Assembly: GCA_945865705.1 (NCBI GenBank)
Contig: CAMBEY010000010.1
Span: 1-25,506 of the forward strand
DNA length: 25,506 nucleotides
Direction of reading: 5' to 3'
DNA from: Candidatus Sulfopaludibacter sp. SbA3
GTDB lineage: Bacteria > Acidobacteriota > Terriglobia > 2-12-FULL-54-10
Position 1 is the first letter of the stretch; each line of letters opens with the position of its first letter. This document shows, one piece after another, positions 1 to 6,396 of this stretch. The notes beneath the pieces were generated by a model. It made no database searches. It saw nothing but the letters and a program-made list of their open reading frames with translations, and was not told where the DNA came from. The translations under genes and the position numbers were made by a program.

Positions 1-67
1 CGGGGCTCTGACCGGGCTATTGGCAGGCGGGGGGTGGGAATGAGAGAATCGCTTGGACAGATCATCT

Positions 68-1639
68 ATGGCTAAGAACCGCTCATCGGACGGCCCCTCC
101 GGGCCGGAACAGTCCAACACCGAACCTTCCGGCTTGGCCAGCCAGGCTGGGCAGGCCCGCCTGCGCGAACTGCGCGTCCGGCATCCGCATTTTCATTACG
201 AGGGCTTTCAGCTCAGCCATCGCCCCGACGAAGCCGCCCTGCGCGTGGAGTATCGCTTCCGCCTGGAGCCGGATATCGTCTTCACGCCCAAGCTGAAAAT
301 TCAGGGCGTGGACGCGGCGCGCTTCAATCGTTTGCCGCGCGCGGCGCTCGATAATTTTTTCTTCCACATCGGTCTGGTCGAGATGCTCAGTTATTGGAAG
401 GCAGCTGCGCCCGCGGAGATTGTGGTTCATTCCGGCGTACTGAACGCCGAGCAGATCGAATGGTGGCTGGACCTGCTGCGCCGCGGTATGGGTGAGTTCT
501 TCTACGTCAACCAACTCGACTGGCGCGCGCCGGACTTTGTGCGCATCACTTCTTCCGCCTCTGCCAGCTCCTCCTCTGCTGTCATCCCCGCTGCTGTCAT
601 CCTGAGCGTAGCGAAGGATCTGCTTTTTCCTGTGGAGGGCGAAGAGCAAAAGCAGGTCCTTCGCTACGCTCAGGATGACAGCAAAAAAGATTTGGTATTG
701 GCCAGCGGCGGCAAGGACACCGTGGTCACGCTCGAAACCATGCGCGCGGCGCAACGCGAAGGTGGCCGGGCGTTCGATTGCTTATTGCTGAATCCCACCA
801 AGGCCGCGCTGGCCGTGGTAGCGGAAGCAGGCTGCGCGGAACCCATCGTGGTGCGCCGGTCGATTGATCCGAAACTGCTGGAGTTGAATCAAGATGGCTA
901 TCTAAACGGGCACACGCCGTTCTCGGCGCTGCTCGCGTTCATGGGCACGGCGGTGGCGGCGCTGTTCGGACACGGGAGGATCATCGTCTCGAATGAGCGC
1001 AGCGCGGAGGAGCCGGGCGTCGAGTATCTGGGCCACCCCATCAATCACCAGTACAGCAAGACGTTTGAGTTTGAGGGGAAGTTCCGGGCGTACGCCGCAA
1101 AGTATTTGCCGGTTGGCTCCGGGGGAGAGTTCCACCACGTCGAATATGTCAGCCTGCTGCGCCCACTCTACGAGCTGCAGATCGCTGAGCGCTTCGCGCG
1201 CTACCCGCAATACTTCCAACACTTCCGCAGTTGCAATCGCGGACAGGCCGCGAACGCCTGGTGCGGGCGCTGTCCGAAGTGCCTGTTCGTCTACGCGGTG
1301 CTGGGGCCGTTTATCGATCACGGCCAGTTGATCGCCATCTTCGGCACCGACCCCTGCGCCCAGCCCGAGGCCGCCGAAATGCTGCGCGCGCTGCTGGGCA
1401 TGGATCGCGCCAAGCCCTTCGAGTGCGTGGGCACGCGCGAAGAAACAGTTGCCGCGCTGTTCCTCACCGTAAAACATTTCCGCGATCAAGGCATCGCGCT
1501 GCCCCCCGCGCTGCGCGAGATCGACGAGACTGTACTGCAATCCTGCACCAACCTGCCCGATGTCGCCGCCCGCGTGATGGGCGCATGGACCGACGACCAT
1601 CACGTCCCGGAAAACCTTATCCGCAGATTACGCAGATGA
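68..1639 (+). CDS. murL: UDP-MurNAc-L-Ala-L-Glu epimerase (MurL family)
   Basis: Likely epimerises the terminal L-Glu of UDP-MurNAc-L-Ala-L-Glu to D-Glu. This is the cytoplasmic alternative to glutamate racemase, and the usual partner is a MurD2 ligase. The sequence shows a PP-loop-like SGGKDT motif (about residues 213-218), an NER/EYLGHPINHQYSKTFEFE block, the strongly conserved YVSLLRPLYELQIAERFA segment, and a Cys cluster CGRCPKC (about 399-405). The family is usually about 450 residues; this protein is 523, partly because of a Ser/Ala-rich stretch and a palindromic repeat translated in frame just before SGGKDT (about residues 176-205). I chose ATG 68 over an upstream in-frame TTG at 53. 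The upstream gene lies mostly outside the window, so a MurD2 neighbour cannot be confirmed. The stop codon lies at the edge of another repeat and overlaps the next start as ATGA. Family call confident, exact start less so. Confidence 0.8.
   Translation: MAKNRSSDGPSGPEQSNTEPSGLASQAGQARLRELRVRHPHFHYEGFQLSHRPDEAALRVEYRFRLEPDIVFTPKLKIQGVDAARFNRLPRAALDNFFFHIGLVEMLSYWKAAAPAEIVVHSGVLNAEQIEWWLDLLRRGMGEFFYVNQLDWRAPDFVRITSSASASSSSAVIPAAVILSVAKDLLFPVEGEEQKQVLRYAQDDSKKDLVLASGGKDTVVTLETMRAAQREGGRAFDCLLLNPTKAALAVVAEAGCAEPIVVRRSIDPKLLELNQDGYLNGHTPFSALLAFMGTAVAALFGHGRIIVSNERSAEEPGVEYLGHPINHQYSKTFEFEGKFRAYAAKYLPVGSGGEFHHVEYVSLLRPLYELQIAERFARYPQYFQHFRSCNRGQAANAWCGRCPKCLFVYAVLGPFIDHGQLIAIFGTDPCAQPEAAEMLRALLGMDRAKPFECVGTREETVAALFLTVKHFRDQGIALPPALREIDETVLQSCTNLPDVAARVMGAWTDDHHVPENLIRRLRR
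595..680. repeat. Palindromic element inserted in frame in murL
   Basis: This 86-bp inverted repeat has a left arm beginning TGTCATCCTGAGCGTAGCGA and running to ATCTGCTTTT. The right arm is its near-perfect reverse complement, ending GGATGACA. The loop is about 20 nt. Related copies lie at 11031, 20867 and 22100. It is read through without a stop, giving VILSVAKDL...QVLRYAQDD inside MurL. A short partial duplicate (CTGCTGTCATCC) precedes it at about 577-588. No transposase is nearby. It resembles REP/MITE-like non-autonomous elements. Confidence 0.85.
1619..1637. repeat. Left inverted copy of GxxExxY-associated repeat
   Basis: The sequence is ATCCGCAGATTACGCAGAT. It supplies the last codons of murL and runs into the ATGA that joins the murL stop to the GxxExxY start. 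The reverse complement of this unit recurs at 2019-2046 and 2367-2401, so the three copies bracket the GxxExxY and RHH genes. Confidence 0.8.
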
Positions 1640-2028
1640 CGCCGATTGTAAAACCTCCGGACAAAGACCCACGCAGCCATGTGATTATTGGCGCGGCGAT
1701 GGAGGTTCATCGGCTGTTGGGATGTGGGTTCTTAGAGGCTGTTTATCAGGAGGCGCTGGCGCATGAGTTTGCCGCGCTGGGCATTCCTTGTCTGAGGGAA
1801 TGCGCGCTGCCCGTATTTTACAAGGGGATTAAGCTGGCGACGCAGTACCGGGCGGATTTCATCTGCTACGAATCAATCGTAGTGGAAATAAAAGCGCTGG
1901 ACCGTCTCGGTCCAACTGAAGAATCGCAAATCCTCAACTACTTAAAAGCAACAAGCCTGCAAGTAGGACTGTTGCTGAACTTCGGAGCAAAATCTCTGGA
2001 GTTCCGCCGTTTCATAAACTCTGCGTAA
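1636..2028 (+). CDS. GxxExxY family protein (PD-(D/E)XK-like)
   Basis: This 130-residue protein carries the family signature GFLEAVY at residues 31-37, preceded by IIGAAMEVHRLLG. A nuclease-like core follows: YRAD (Asp74), VVEIK (Glu84, Lys86) and QILNYL (98-103). The family has the fold signature of PD-(D/E)XK nucleases, but its biological role is not established, so I do not assign a reaction. The start ATG overlaps the murL stop (ATGA), which suggests translational coupling; no Shine-Dalgarno is visible because the upstream bases are the repeat itself. The stop codon TAA also lies inside a repeat copy (2019-2046). The gene is therefore bounded at both ends by inverted copies of one repeat, as expected for a small mobile cassette. 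Base composition looks less GC-rich than murL, consistent with transfer. Confidence 0.8.
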   Translation: MTPIVKPPDKDPRSHVIIGAAMEVHRLLGCGFLEAVYQEALAHEFAALGIPCLRECALPVFYKGIKLATQYRADFICYESIVVEIKALDRLGPTEESQILNYLKATSLQVGLLLNFGAKSLEFRRFINSA

Positions 2029-2046
2029 TCTGTGTAATCTGCGGAT
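2019..2046. repeat. Internal copy of GxxExxY-associated repeat
   Basis: This copy has a 9-bp periodicity: TCTGCGTAA, TCTGTGTAA, TCTGCGGAT. It contains the stop codon of the GxxExxY gene and abuts the stop of the convergent RHH gene at 2047. It is inverted relative to 1619-1637 and direct relative to 2367-2401. Confidence 0.8.
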
Positions 2047-2262
2047 CTACTTTTTCTTCAGCACGGCTTCAAATGACAGGCTGGGTTCCTTGGCGCGCTG
2101 GCGGAATGCAGCAAGGTCTTCCTGGTCCTCAGAGAGGGCCTGTTGCACCGCGCGATTCACAATCGCGGAAATCGACTGATCGGTCTCGGCAGCCTTCAGA
2201 CGCAGAGCTTTGTGGAGTTGTCCATCCAGATAGATCGTGGCGCGTTTTTGTGGAACTTGCAT
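2047..2262 (-). CDS. Ribbon-helix-helix (CopG/antitoxin-like) DNA-binding protein
   Basis: This 71-residue protein opens with KRATIYLDGQLHKALRLKAAE, the short DNA-contacting beta strand followed by helix 1 of ribbon-helix-helix repressors. Next come DQSISAIVNRAVQQAL (helix 2) and a charged tail ending PSLSFEAVLKKK. That layout is typical of type II antitoxins that bind their own promoter and neutralise a RelE- or PIN-type toxin through the C-terminal tail. No toxin gene is adjacent: the neighbours are the convergent GxxExxY gene, with its stop about 20 nt away across a repeat, and ilvE behind. It is therefore an orphan antitoxin or a solitary regulator. A good promoter lies directly upstream with no room for a Shine-Dalgarno, so the mRNA may be leaderless. 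Confidence 0.7.
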   Translation of the reverse strand: MQVPQKRATIYLDGQLHKALRLKAAETDQSISAIVNRAVQQALSEDQEDLAAFRQRAKEPSLSFEAVLKKK

Positions 2263-2268
2263 GAGCCA

Positions 2269-2297
2269 ATCGTAGCGTTATAACGTCTTAACGTCAA
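2269..2297 (-). promoter_or_regulatory. Promoter with embedded palindrome, RHH gene
   Basis: Reading the minus strand, TTGACG (2297-2292) is followed after 17 nt by TACGAT (2274-2269). The spacer contains the perfect 10-bp palindrome CGTTATAACG (2276-2285) and overlapping TAACGTC repeats. The expected transcript start is at about 2262, which is the A of the start codon. An RHH repressor bound in the spacer would shut off its own gene. Confidence 0.55.
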
Positions 2298-2330
2298 CAA
2301 TCGAAAGTTGCCGGAATTGTACTCCCACAT

Positions 2331-2366
2331 AAACTAAAACAGGCGACCCATTGGAGCCGCCCGTTT
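2331..2366 (-). terminator. Probable terminator of ilvE
   Basis: On the minus strand, just past ilvE, AAACgGGCG pairs with CGCCtGTTT (arms 2358-2366 and 2337-2345, one mismatch), followed by TTTTAGTTT. It sits between the repeat copy at the ilvE stop and the RHH promoter. Confidence 0.5.
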
Positions 2367-2401
2367 ATAAACTCTGCGAAATCGGCGTAATCTGCGGATT
2401 A
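2367..2401. repeat. Right copy of GxxExxY-associated repeat at ilvE stop
   Basis: On the plus strand it reads ATAAACTCTGCGAAATCGG then CGTAATCTGCGGATTA. It matches the 2019-2046 copy in direct orientation and the 1619-1637 copy inverted. Its outer end coincides with the TAA stop of ilvE. Confidence 0.75.
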
Positions 2402-3352
2402 TGCTTTCGCGCCAACAGGCACGGAGGGCGCAACCGGTACGGGCGTCAACCAGCCGTGGCGGTCGGCCTTGCGGCCTTCCACGATGGCGAAGAACTCTTT
2501 GCGGAGCTGCTCGGTGATGGGGCCGGGCTTGCCGTTGCCTACGTTGATGCGGTCCACGCTGCGCAGCGGGGTGATCTCGGCGGCGGTGCCGGTGAAGAAG
2601 GCTTCGTCGGCAACATACAGCATCTCGCGCGGAATATCCTGCTCGACCACGGTGATACCCAGGTCACGGCACAACGTCAACACGGCGTCGCGGGTGATGC
2701 CGGGCAGCACGGAGGAGCTGAGCGGCGGCGTGATCAGCTTGCCGCCCCACTGCACGAAAATGTTCTCGCCGCTGCCTTCGCTGACGTAGCCGCGGCTATC
2801 GAGCGCGATGCCCTCCGAGTAGCCGTTGATCTCGGCCTCCATGCGGATAAGCTGCGCGTTCATGTAATTGCCGGCGGCCTTGGCCATGGCCGGCAGGGTG
2901 TTGGGCGCGATGCGGTTCCACGAGGAGATGCACACGTCGGCGCCTTCGTCGGCGGCGTTGCCCAAATACTTGCCCCACTCCCAGCAGGCCATGTAGGTGT
3001 CGATGGGACACTTGCGCGGATCGACGCCGAGTTCATTGTAGCCGCGCAGCACGATGGGCCGGATGTAGCAATGCTTCATCTTGTTGGCCTGCACCAGCTC
3101 GATGGCGGCGCGCTCGAGTTCGGCGCGGGAGAAGGGGACTTCCATGCGATAAATTTTGCTCGAATTGAGCAGGCGCTGCATGTGCTCGCCGAGGCGAAAA
3201 ATGGCCGGGCCGGAGGGCAGCGCGTAGCAGCGGACGCCCTCAAACAGCGAACTGCCGTAGCTGACGACGTGCGAAAGCACGTGGATATTGGCACTGTCCC
3301 AGGGGATCAACTGGCCGTTGCGCCAGATCATTTCCGATTTCGGTAGCGGCAT
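2399..3352 (-). CDS. ilvE: Branched-chain amino acid aminotransferase
   Basis: PLP-dependent fold-type IV transaminase that interconverts Leu, Ile and Val with their 2-oxo acids using 2-oxoglutarate/glutamate in the cytoplasm. From ATG 3352 it has 317 residues, close to the family norm. The N-terminus has IWRNGQLIPWDSANIHVLSH and SSLFEGVRCY. The PLP Lys is in AMAKAAGNYMN (about Lys158). The cofactor-binding Glu lies in YVSEGSGENIF (about Glu192), and the phosphate-binding GITRDAV and GTAAEITPL blocks follow. An in-frame GTG at 3397 would add 15 residues not typical of the family, so I prefer the ATG. A short hairpin (CCGCC/GGCGG, 3378-3391) lies in the leader. The C-terminal tail (about 12 residues after HGWLTPV) runs into a dispersed repeat that supplies the stop. 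Confidence 0.92.
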   Translation of the reverse strand: MPLPKSEMIWRNGQLIPWDSANIHVLSHVVSYGSSLFEGVRCYALPSGPAIFRLGEHMQRLLNSSKIYRMEVPFSRAELERAAIELVQANKMKHCYIRPIVLRGYNELGVDPRKCPIDTYMACWEWGKYLGNAADEGADVCISSWNRIAPNTLPAMAKAAGNYMNAQLIRMEAEINGYSEGIALDSRGYVSEGSGENIFVQWGGKLITPPLSSSVLPGITRDAVLTLCRDLGITVVEQDIPREMLYVADEAFFTGTAAEITPLRSVDRINVGNGKPGPITEQLRKEFFAIVEGRKADRHGWLTPVPVAPSVPVGAKA

Positions 3353-3415
3353 AACTAGCGTCCATTTCTTCGTGCGCCCGCCTGTGGGCGGAACCACAAT
3401 TTTGGTGATTTATTC

Positions 3416-3421
3416 ATTATA
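3416..3421 (-). promoter_or_regulatory. Candidate -10 box for ilvE
   Basis: A perfect TATAAT on the minus strand lies 64 nt upstream of the ilvE ATG, in the gap after sugE. The -35 is poor (TTTCCA at 16 nt). The transcript would start near 3409 and carry the 3378-3391 hairpin. The remainder of 3398-3561 holds no gene I can see. Confidence 0.4.
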
Positions 3422-3561
3422 CTTCGGGAAAAAGGCTTGGAAATGGTGAAAATAAGTGAATTTCGCGGATGTGTATCTTTGCATTAACAACCGGCAGCAA
3501 CAGTCGTCAGCAACAGGGAGAAAAACCTCCGTGCCCCAGCGGGTTGGTTGTTGGCTGCAGG

Positions 3562-3882
3562 CTAGACCGTGGGGATCAACTTCAGGCCGACGACACCCGC
3601 CACGATCAGCGCCATGCAGGCCAGGCGCAGCGCCGTGGCCGGCTCGCCGAACAGGATGATGCCGCCGATGGCCGCGCCCACCGTCCCGATGCCGGTCCAG
3701 ACCGCATAGGCCGTGCCGATGGGCAGCGTCTTCACAGCGAGGCCGAGCAGCGTCATGCTGACGGCCATCGCGCCAACGGTGATCGCCGTAGGCAGCAGCC
3801 GCGTGAAGCCTTCCGTATATTTCAGCCCCAGCGTCCAGACAATCTCCATCAACCCCGCGCCGAAAAGCAGTAGCCATGCCAT
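3562..3882 (-). CDS. sugE: SMR-family transporter, SugE/Gdx type
   Basis: Small inner-membrane antiporter of 106 residues with four predicted transmembrane helices, functioning as a dimer. It matches the SugE/Gdx branch of the small multidrug resistance family, whose characterised members export guanidinium in exchange for protons. Seen: the essential Glu13 in GAGLMEIVW, GLKYTEGFTRL after helix 1, LPIGTAYAVWTGIGTVGAAIGGIILFGE (helix 3 signature), and GVVGLKL at the end. The start ATG 3882 has GAGGAG 9 nt upstream; an upstream in-frame start (3906) would put extra residues before the family start. It lies 30 nt downstream of the fic gene in the same direction, so co-transcription is likely. 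No guanidine riboswitch is visible upstream. Substrate (guanidinium versus quaternary amines) is inferred from subfamily resemblance only. Confidence 0.88.
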   Translation of the reverse strand: MAWLLLFGAGLMEIVWTLGLKYTEGFTRLLPTAITVGAMAVSMTLLGLAVKTLPIGTAYAVWTGIGTVGAAIGGIILFGEPATALRLACMALIVAGVVGLKLIPTV

Positions 3883-3912
3883 GCTAAGTTGCTCCTCATT
3901 CAACACACACAG

Positions 3913-5151
3913 TCATAATTCTTGTTCGGACATACCTGGAGGCTTCTCCGCCTCTTCCGCTGTTGACGCTTCGATAATGTGCATTATCTCCGGCGCAATG
4001 AAAACCCTATTCCAATTACGCAGGGTTGCTTTACGCAGGATTCCTTTCCGCACAAATCGATTGACATGCAAATTAGCCGTCGCATAGGTAACGCCCAGAT
4101 GTTTTTCCGCCGCGCTTACCGTGAGGATCGGAGTGGAAAACAATTGGTCAGCGAGTTTTAGGGCGACAGCGGACTCCCGTCCTTGCTGTAGTCTTAGCCT
4201 GTAATTCTTGGCAAGCTCCTGAAGCAGAACTGCGCGTTTCAATGCATCCTTTGATTGTTGCTCCACCCCGCGCAAGAAAAAGATCGCCCAGTCTTCCCAG
4301 GCTGCTTTCCGGCTTACTGCCAGCAACCCATCGTAGTAAGCACTGCGATTCTTTTCAAAGTACGCGCTAAGGTAAAGCAACGGCTGTGGAAGTATCTTCC
4401 ACTCGCACAGCAACAATGGAATCAATAGGCGGCCGACTCTTCCGTTACCGTCAAGGAACGGATGGATCGCCTCGAATTGATAGTGAATATAGCTGAGTCG
4501 CAGCAACGGTGGCATTTCGACCGGGGCATGTAGATATTTTTCCAGATCACCCAGGCACGGCATCAACTCGAAAAGTGGGGGAGGGACGTAGGTAGCGTCC
4601 ATCAATGTACAGCCCGAAGAACCAATCCAATTTTGCGAGGCGCGAAATTCCCCCGGGGTTTTTTCCTGTCCTCGAACATTGGACATGAGCTTTTCGTGTA
4701 GTTCACGTATCAACCGCAAACTCACCGGAAGTGTGCTCAGTCTTTTAAGGCCAAATTCCAACGCCCTAACATAGTTATGCACTTCCCTGACATCCACCGT
4801 TTTGGGGTTTTTTTCTTCGGCCGCTTCAAAATAAAGCAAGTCGGAAAGAGAAGCCTGCGTTCCCTCAATTCGGCTGGAAAGCACTGCTTCACGACGCATG
4901 AATTGGTTTATTAGCAGGTAGGGATTGGGTATGTTTCTAGCTGCTCCTGCTAGTTCACTCAAGGCCTGATCCGCCGCTGACGTGGCCAAATAGATTTCTC
5001 GGCTAATATTGTGCTTTGGCGGTAAAGGGCTTGGGACAAACGCCCAATAATCTATGGGCGGACGGTTTACCCTAAGTGTTTTTCCAGCACCATCTGATTT
5101 GAAATCTGTTGGTTGCACGCTTTTATAGTCCCGCTTATAACGCCGCCGCAC
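3913..5151 (-). CDS. Fic-domain protein with C-terminal winged helix
   Basis: Probable AMP-transferase (AMPylator) that modifies Ser/Thr/Tyr hydroxyls of a target protein. Seen in order over 412 residues: a Fic_N region (RPPIDYWAFVPSPLPP, about 30-45); the inhibitory helix motif SSRIEG (92-97), where the Glu would block ATP gamma-phosphate binding; the flap region NWIGSSG; the full active-site motif HPFLDGNGRVGR (230-241) with catalytic His230; then a C-terminal winged helix-turn-helix (about 345-390, VSAAEKHLGVTYATANLHVNRF). This is the class II, self-inhibited architecture. The start is a GTG directly next to a 25-bp inverted repeat that is probably its operator. The gene looks less GC-rich than its neighbours, suggesting acquisition. 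sugE follows 30 nt downstream. No separate antitoxin gene is present, as expected when inhibition is built in. Confidence 0.88.
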   Translation of the reverse strand: MRRRYKRDYKSVQPTDFKSDGAGKTLRVNRPPIDYWAFVPSPLPPKHNISREIYLATSAADQALSELAGAARNIPNPYLLINQFMRREAVLSSRIEGTQASLSDLLYFEAAEEKNPKTVDVREVHNYVRALEFGLKRLSTLPVSLRLIRELHEKLMSNVRGQEKTPGEFRASQNWIGSSGCTLMDATYVPPPLFELMPCLGDLEKYLHAPVEMPPLLRLSYIHYQFEAIHPFLDGNGRVGRLLIPLLLCEWKILPQPLLYLSAYFEKNRSAYYDGLLAVSRKAAWEDWAIFFLRGVEQQSKDALKRAVLLQELAKNYRLRLQQGRESAVALKLADQLFSTPILTVSAAEKHLGVTYATANLHVNRFVRKGILRKATLRNWNRVFIAPEIMHIIEASTAEEAEKPPGMSEQEL

Positions 5152-5153
5152 AT

Positions 5154-5178
5154 TTATAGATTTGCCGGAAATCTATAA
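5154..5178. promoter_or_regulatory. 25-bp inverted repeat, likely fic operator
   Basis: Perfect 10-bp arms TTATAGATTT and AAATCTATAA flank GCCGG, ending 2 bp before the fic GTG codon. The AT-rich arms contain -10-like hexamers on the minus strand (TATTAT, TATAAA). The position suits autoregulation by the winged-helix domain of the Fic protein, but that link is inferred. Confidence 0.55.
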
Positions 5179-5246
5179 TAGCTCCCTGGTGTTCTATTCG
5201 CAACTATAAATGCGCCGAGCGTTTTGGGACATGGGCAAAATGGAAT

Positions 5247-6191
5247 CTACAGCCAGTCCATCTTGTGCAGCAGGGCTAGCAGGGCGGTGGTGGTGCCGGC
5301 CATCAGGGCGATGGCGAGCCAGCCGCCGTGGGGGTGGTCGGCCCAAGGCAAGCCGTGCAGGTTCATGCCGTAGGTGCCGGAGATGACCAGGGCGGGCAGG
5401 GCGATGGTGCCCAGGATGGTCAGGACTTTCATCACTTGATTGGTGCGCTGGGCCTGCGAGGAGAGGTAAATCTCCATCGCGCCGCTGAGCAGGTCGCGCT
5501 GGACTTCCACCGTGTCCAGGTTGCGGGCGACGTGGTCGTAGAGGTCGCGCAGGAAGGGCCACAAATCGCGGCCCATCAAATCGCTTTCGGTGCGTTGCAG
5601 ATGCAGGGCGACATCGCGGGTGTTGGCCAGCACGCGGCGCAGCTCGATGAGGCTGCGCTTGGCGGAGAAGATGCGGTCGAGCGAGGCGGGTGAGGGATTC
5701 TGCAAAACTTCTTCATCGAGCGAATCGCTCAGATCGTCGAAGTAGTCGAGCGCCGGCAAGTAGGCGTCCACCACGCCGTCGGCGATGCGATAGAAGAGCT
5801 GATCAGGACGCGATCCGGTTTCTCCGGCAGGAGCGTGATGGGGATGCAACGCCAGGCTGGGGTCTGGCTGCGGCCCGTGGAGGGAACCCGGGCGTGCCGC
5901 GGCGCTGTGCAACTGATCGAGTAGTGCGCGTACTGGCTGGCAGGCCGACTCCTGCACGGTGATCAGAAAATCGGGGCCAACGAATAGATCGAGATCGGAG
6001 AACTCCAACTCCCCCCGCTGGCCGATCTCGACGGGCTTAAGCACGACGAATAAATAGCCGGGTTGCTCTTCGAGTTTGGCATTCTGTCCGCCGTGGCGGC
6101 AGTCTTCAATGTGCAGAGGGTGCAAGCCATAGCGCTCGGCCAGCCGGTCCAGCTCCGGGTCGTTCGGGTCGCGGATGTCATGCCATTCCAT
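5247..6191 (-). CDS. corA: CorA-family divalent cation (Mg2+) channel
   Basis: Pentameric inner-membrane channel for Mg2+/Co2+-type ions. From ATG 6191 it has 314 residues, the usual CorA length. It starts MEWHDIRDPNDPELDRLAERYGLHPLHIED like family members. A cytoplasmic helical domain follows (YFDDLSDSLDEEVL, LRRVLANTRDVALHLQR, DLYDHVARNLDTVEVQRDLLSGAMEIYLS), then TM1 (ILGTIALPALVISGTYGMN), the GMN selectivity motif YGMN (about 274-277), and TM2 (WLAIALMAGTTTALLALL). The ATG is preceded by AGGGAAGAG. An in-frame extension to 6284 exists but lacks family support. Unusual: a Pro/His-rich stretch (PGSLHGPQPDPSLALHPHH) interrupts the cytoplasmic domain before YRIADGVVDAYLPAL. Convergent or operon partners are not obvious; fic lies 95 nt downstream. 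The exact ion is not decided by sequence. Confidence 0.88.
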   Translation of the reverse strand: MEWHDIRDPNDPELDRLAERYGLHPLHIEDCRHGGQNAKLEEQPGYLFVVLKPVEIGQRGELEFSDLDLFVGPDFLITVQESACQPVRALLDQLHSAAARPGSLHGPQPDPSLALHPHHAPAGETGSRPDQLFYRIADGVVDAYLPALDYFDDLSDSLDEEVLQNPSPASLDRIFSAKRSLIELRRVLANTRDVALHLQRTESDLMGRDLWPFLRDLYDHVARNLDTVEVQRDLLSGAMEIYLSSQAQRTNQVMKVLTILGTIALPALVISGTYGMNLHGLPWADHPHGGWLAIALMAGTTTALLALLHKMDWL

Positions 6192-6396
6192 GGTCGGCTC
6201 TTCCCTGGCGATCCTCTCAGCAAATGCTCGCGTCAGTATAACCCAGCCAAGGGAGGGCTGCCGACTTGGTGTGGAAATTGACAACGCACGTCGGGCAATT
6301 GTGTTCTAAAATATGGACTCCCCCGGATGAGCCGGCAACCAGTGGCAGGCGCAGAGTCGCCTGGCCAGAAGGTGCCCAGCCAGAAGGAGCAGGAAT

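Noticed and set aside
1..75. Possible 3' end of an upstream gene in frame 1 (ending TAA at 73-75), which could be murD2
   Set aside because: Only 24 codons are visible with no recognisable motif, and another frame is also open to 43; it cannot be assigned.
2351..3346. Long plus-strand ORF opposite ilvE
   Set aside because: It is the mirror of a GC-rich coding region; ilvE on the other strand has all family motifs.
3883..5246. Guanidine riboswitch controlling sugE
   Set aside because: Only 30 nt separate sugE from the upstream fic gene, and no riboswitch-like structure is visible there or before fic.
6278..6283. TTGACA upstream of the M48 gene as a promoter -35
   Set aside because: The nearest acceptable -10 (TAAAAT) is 23 nt away, too far for a normal spacer.
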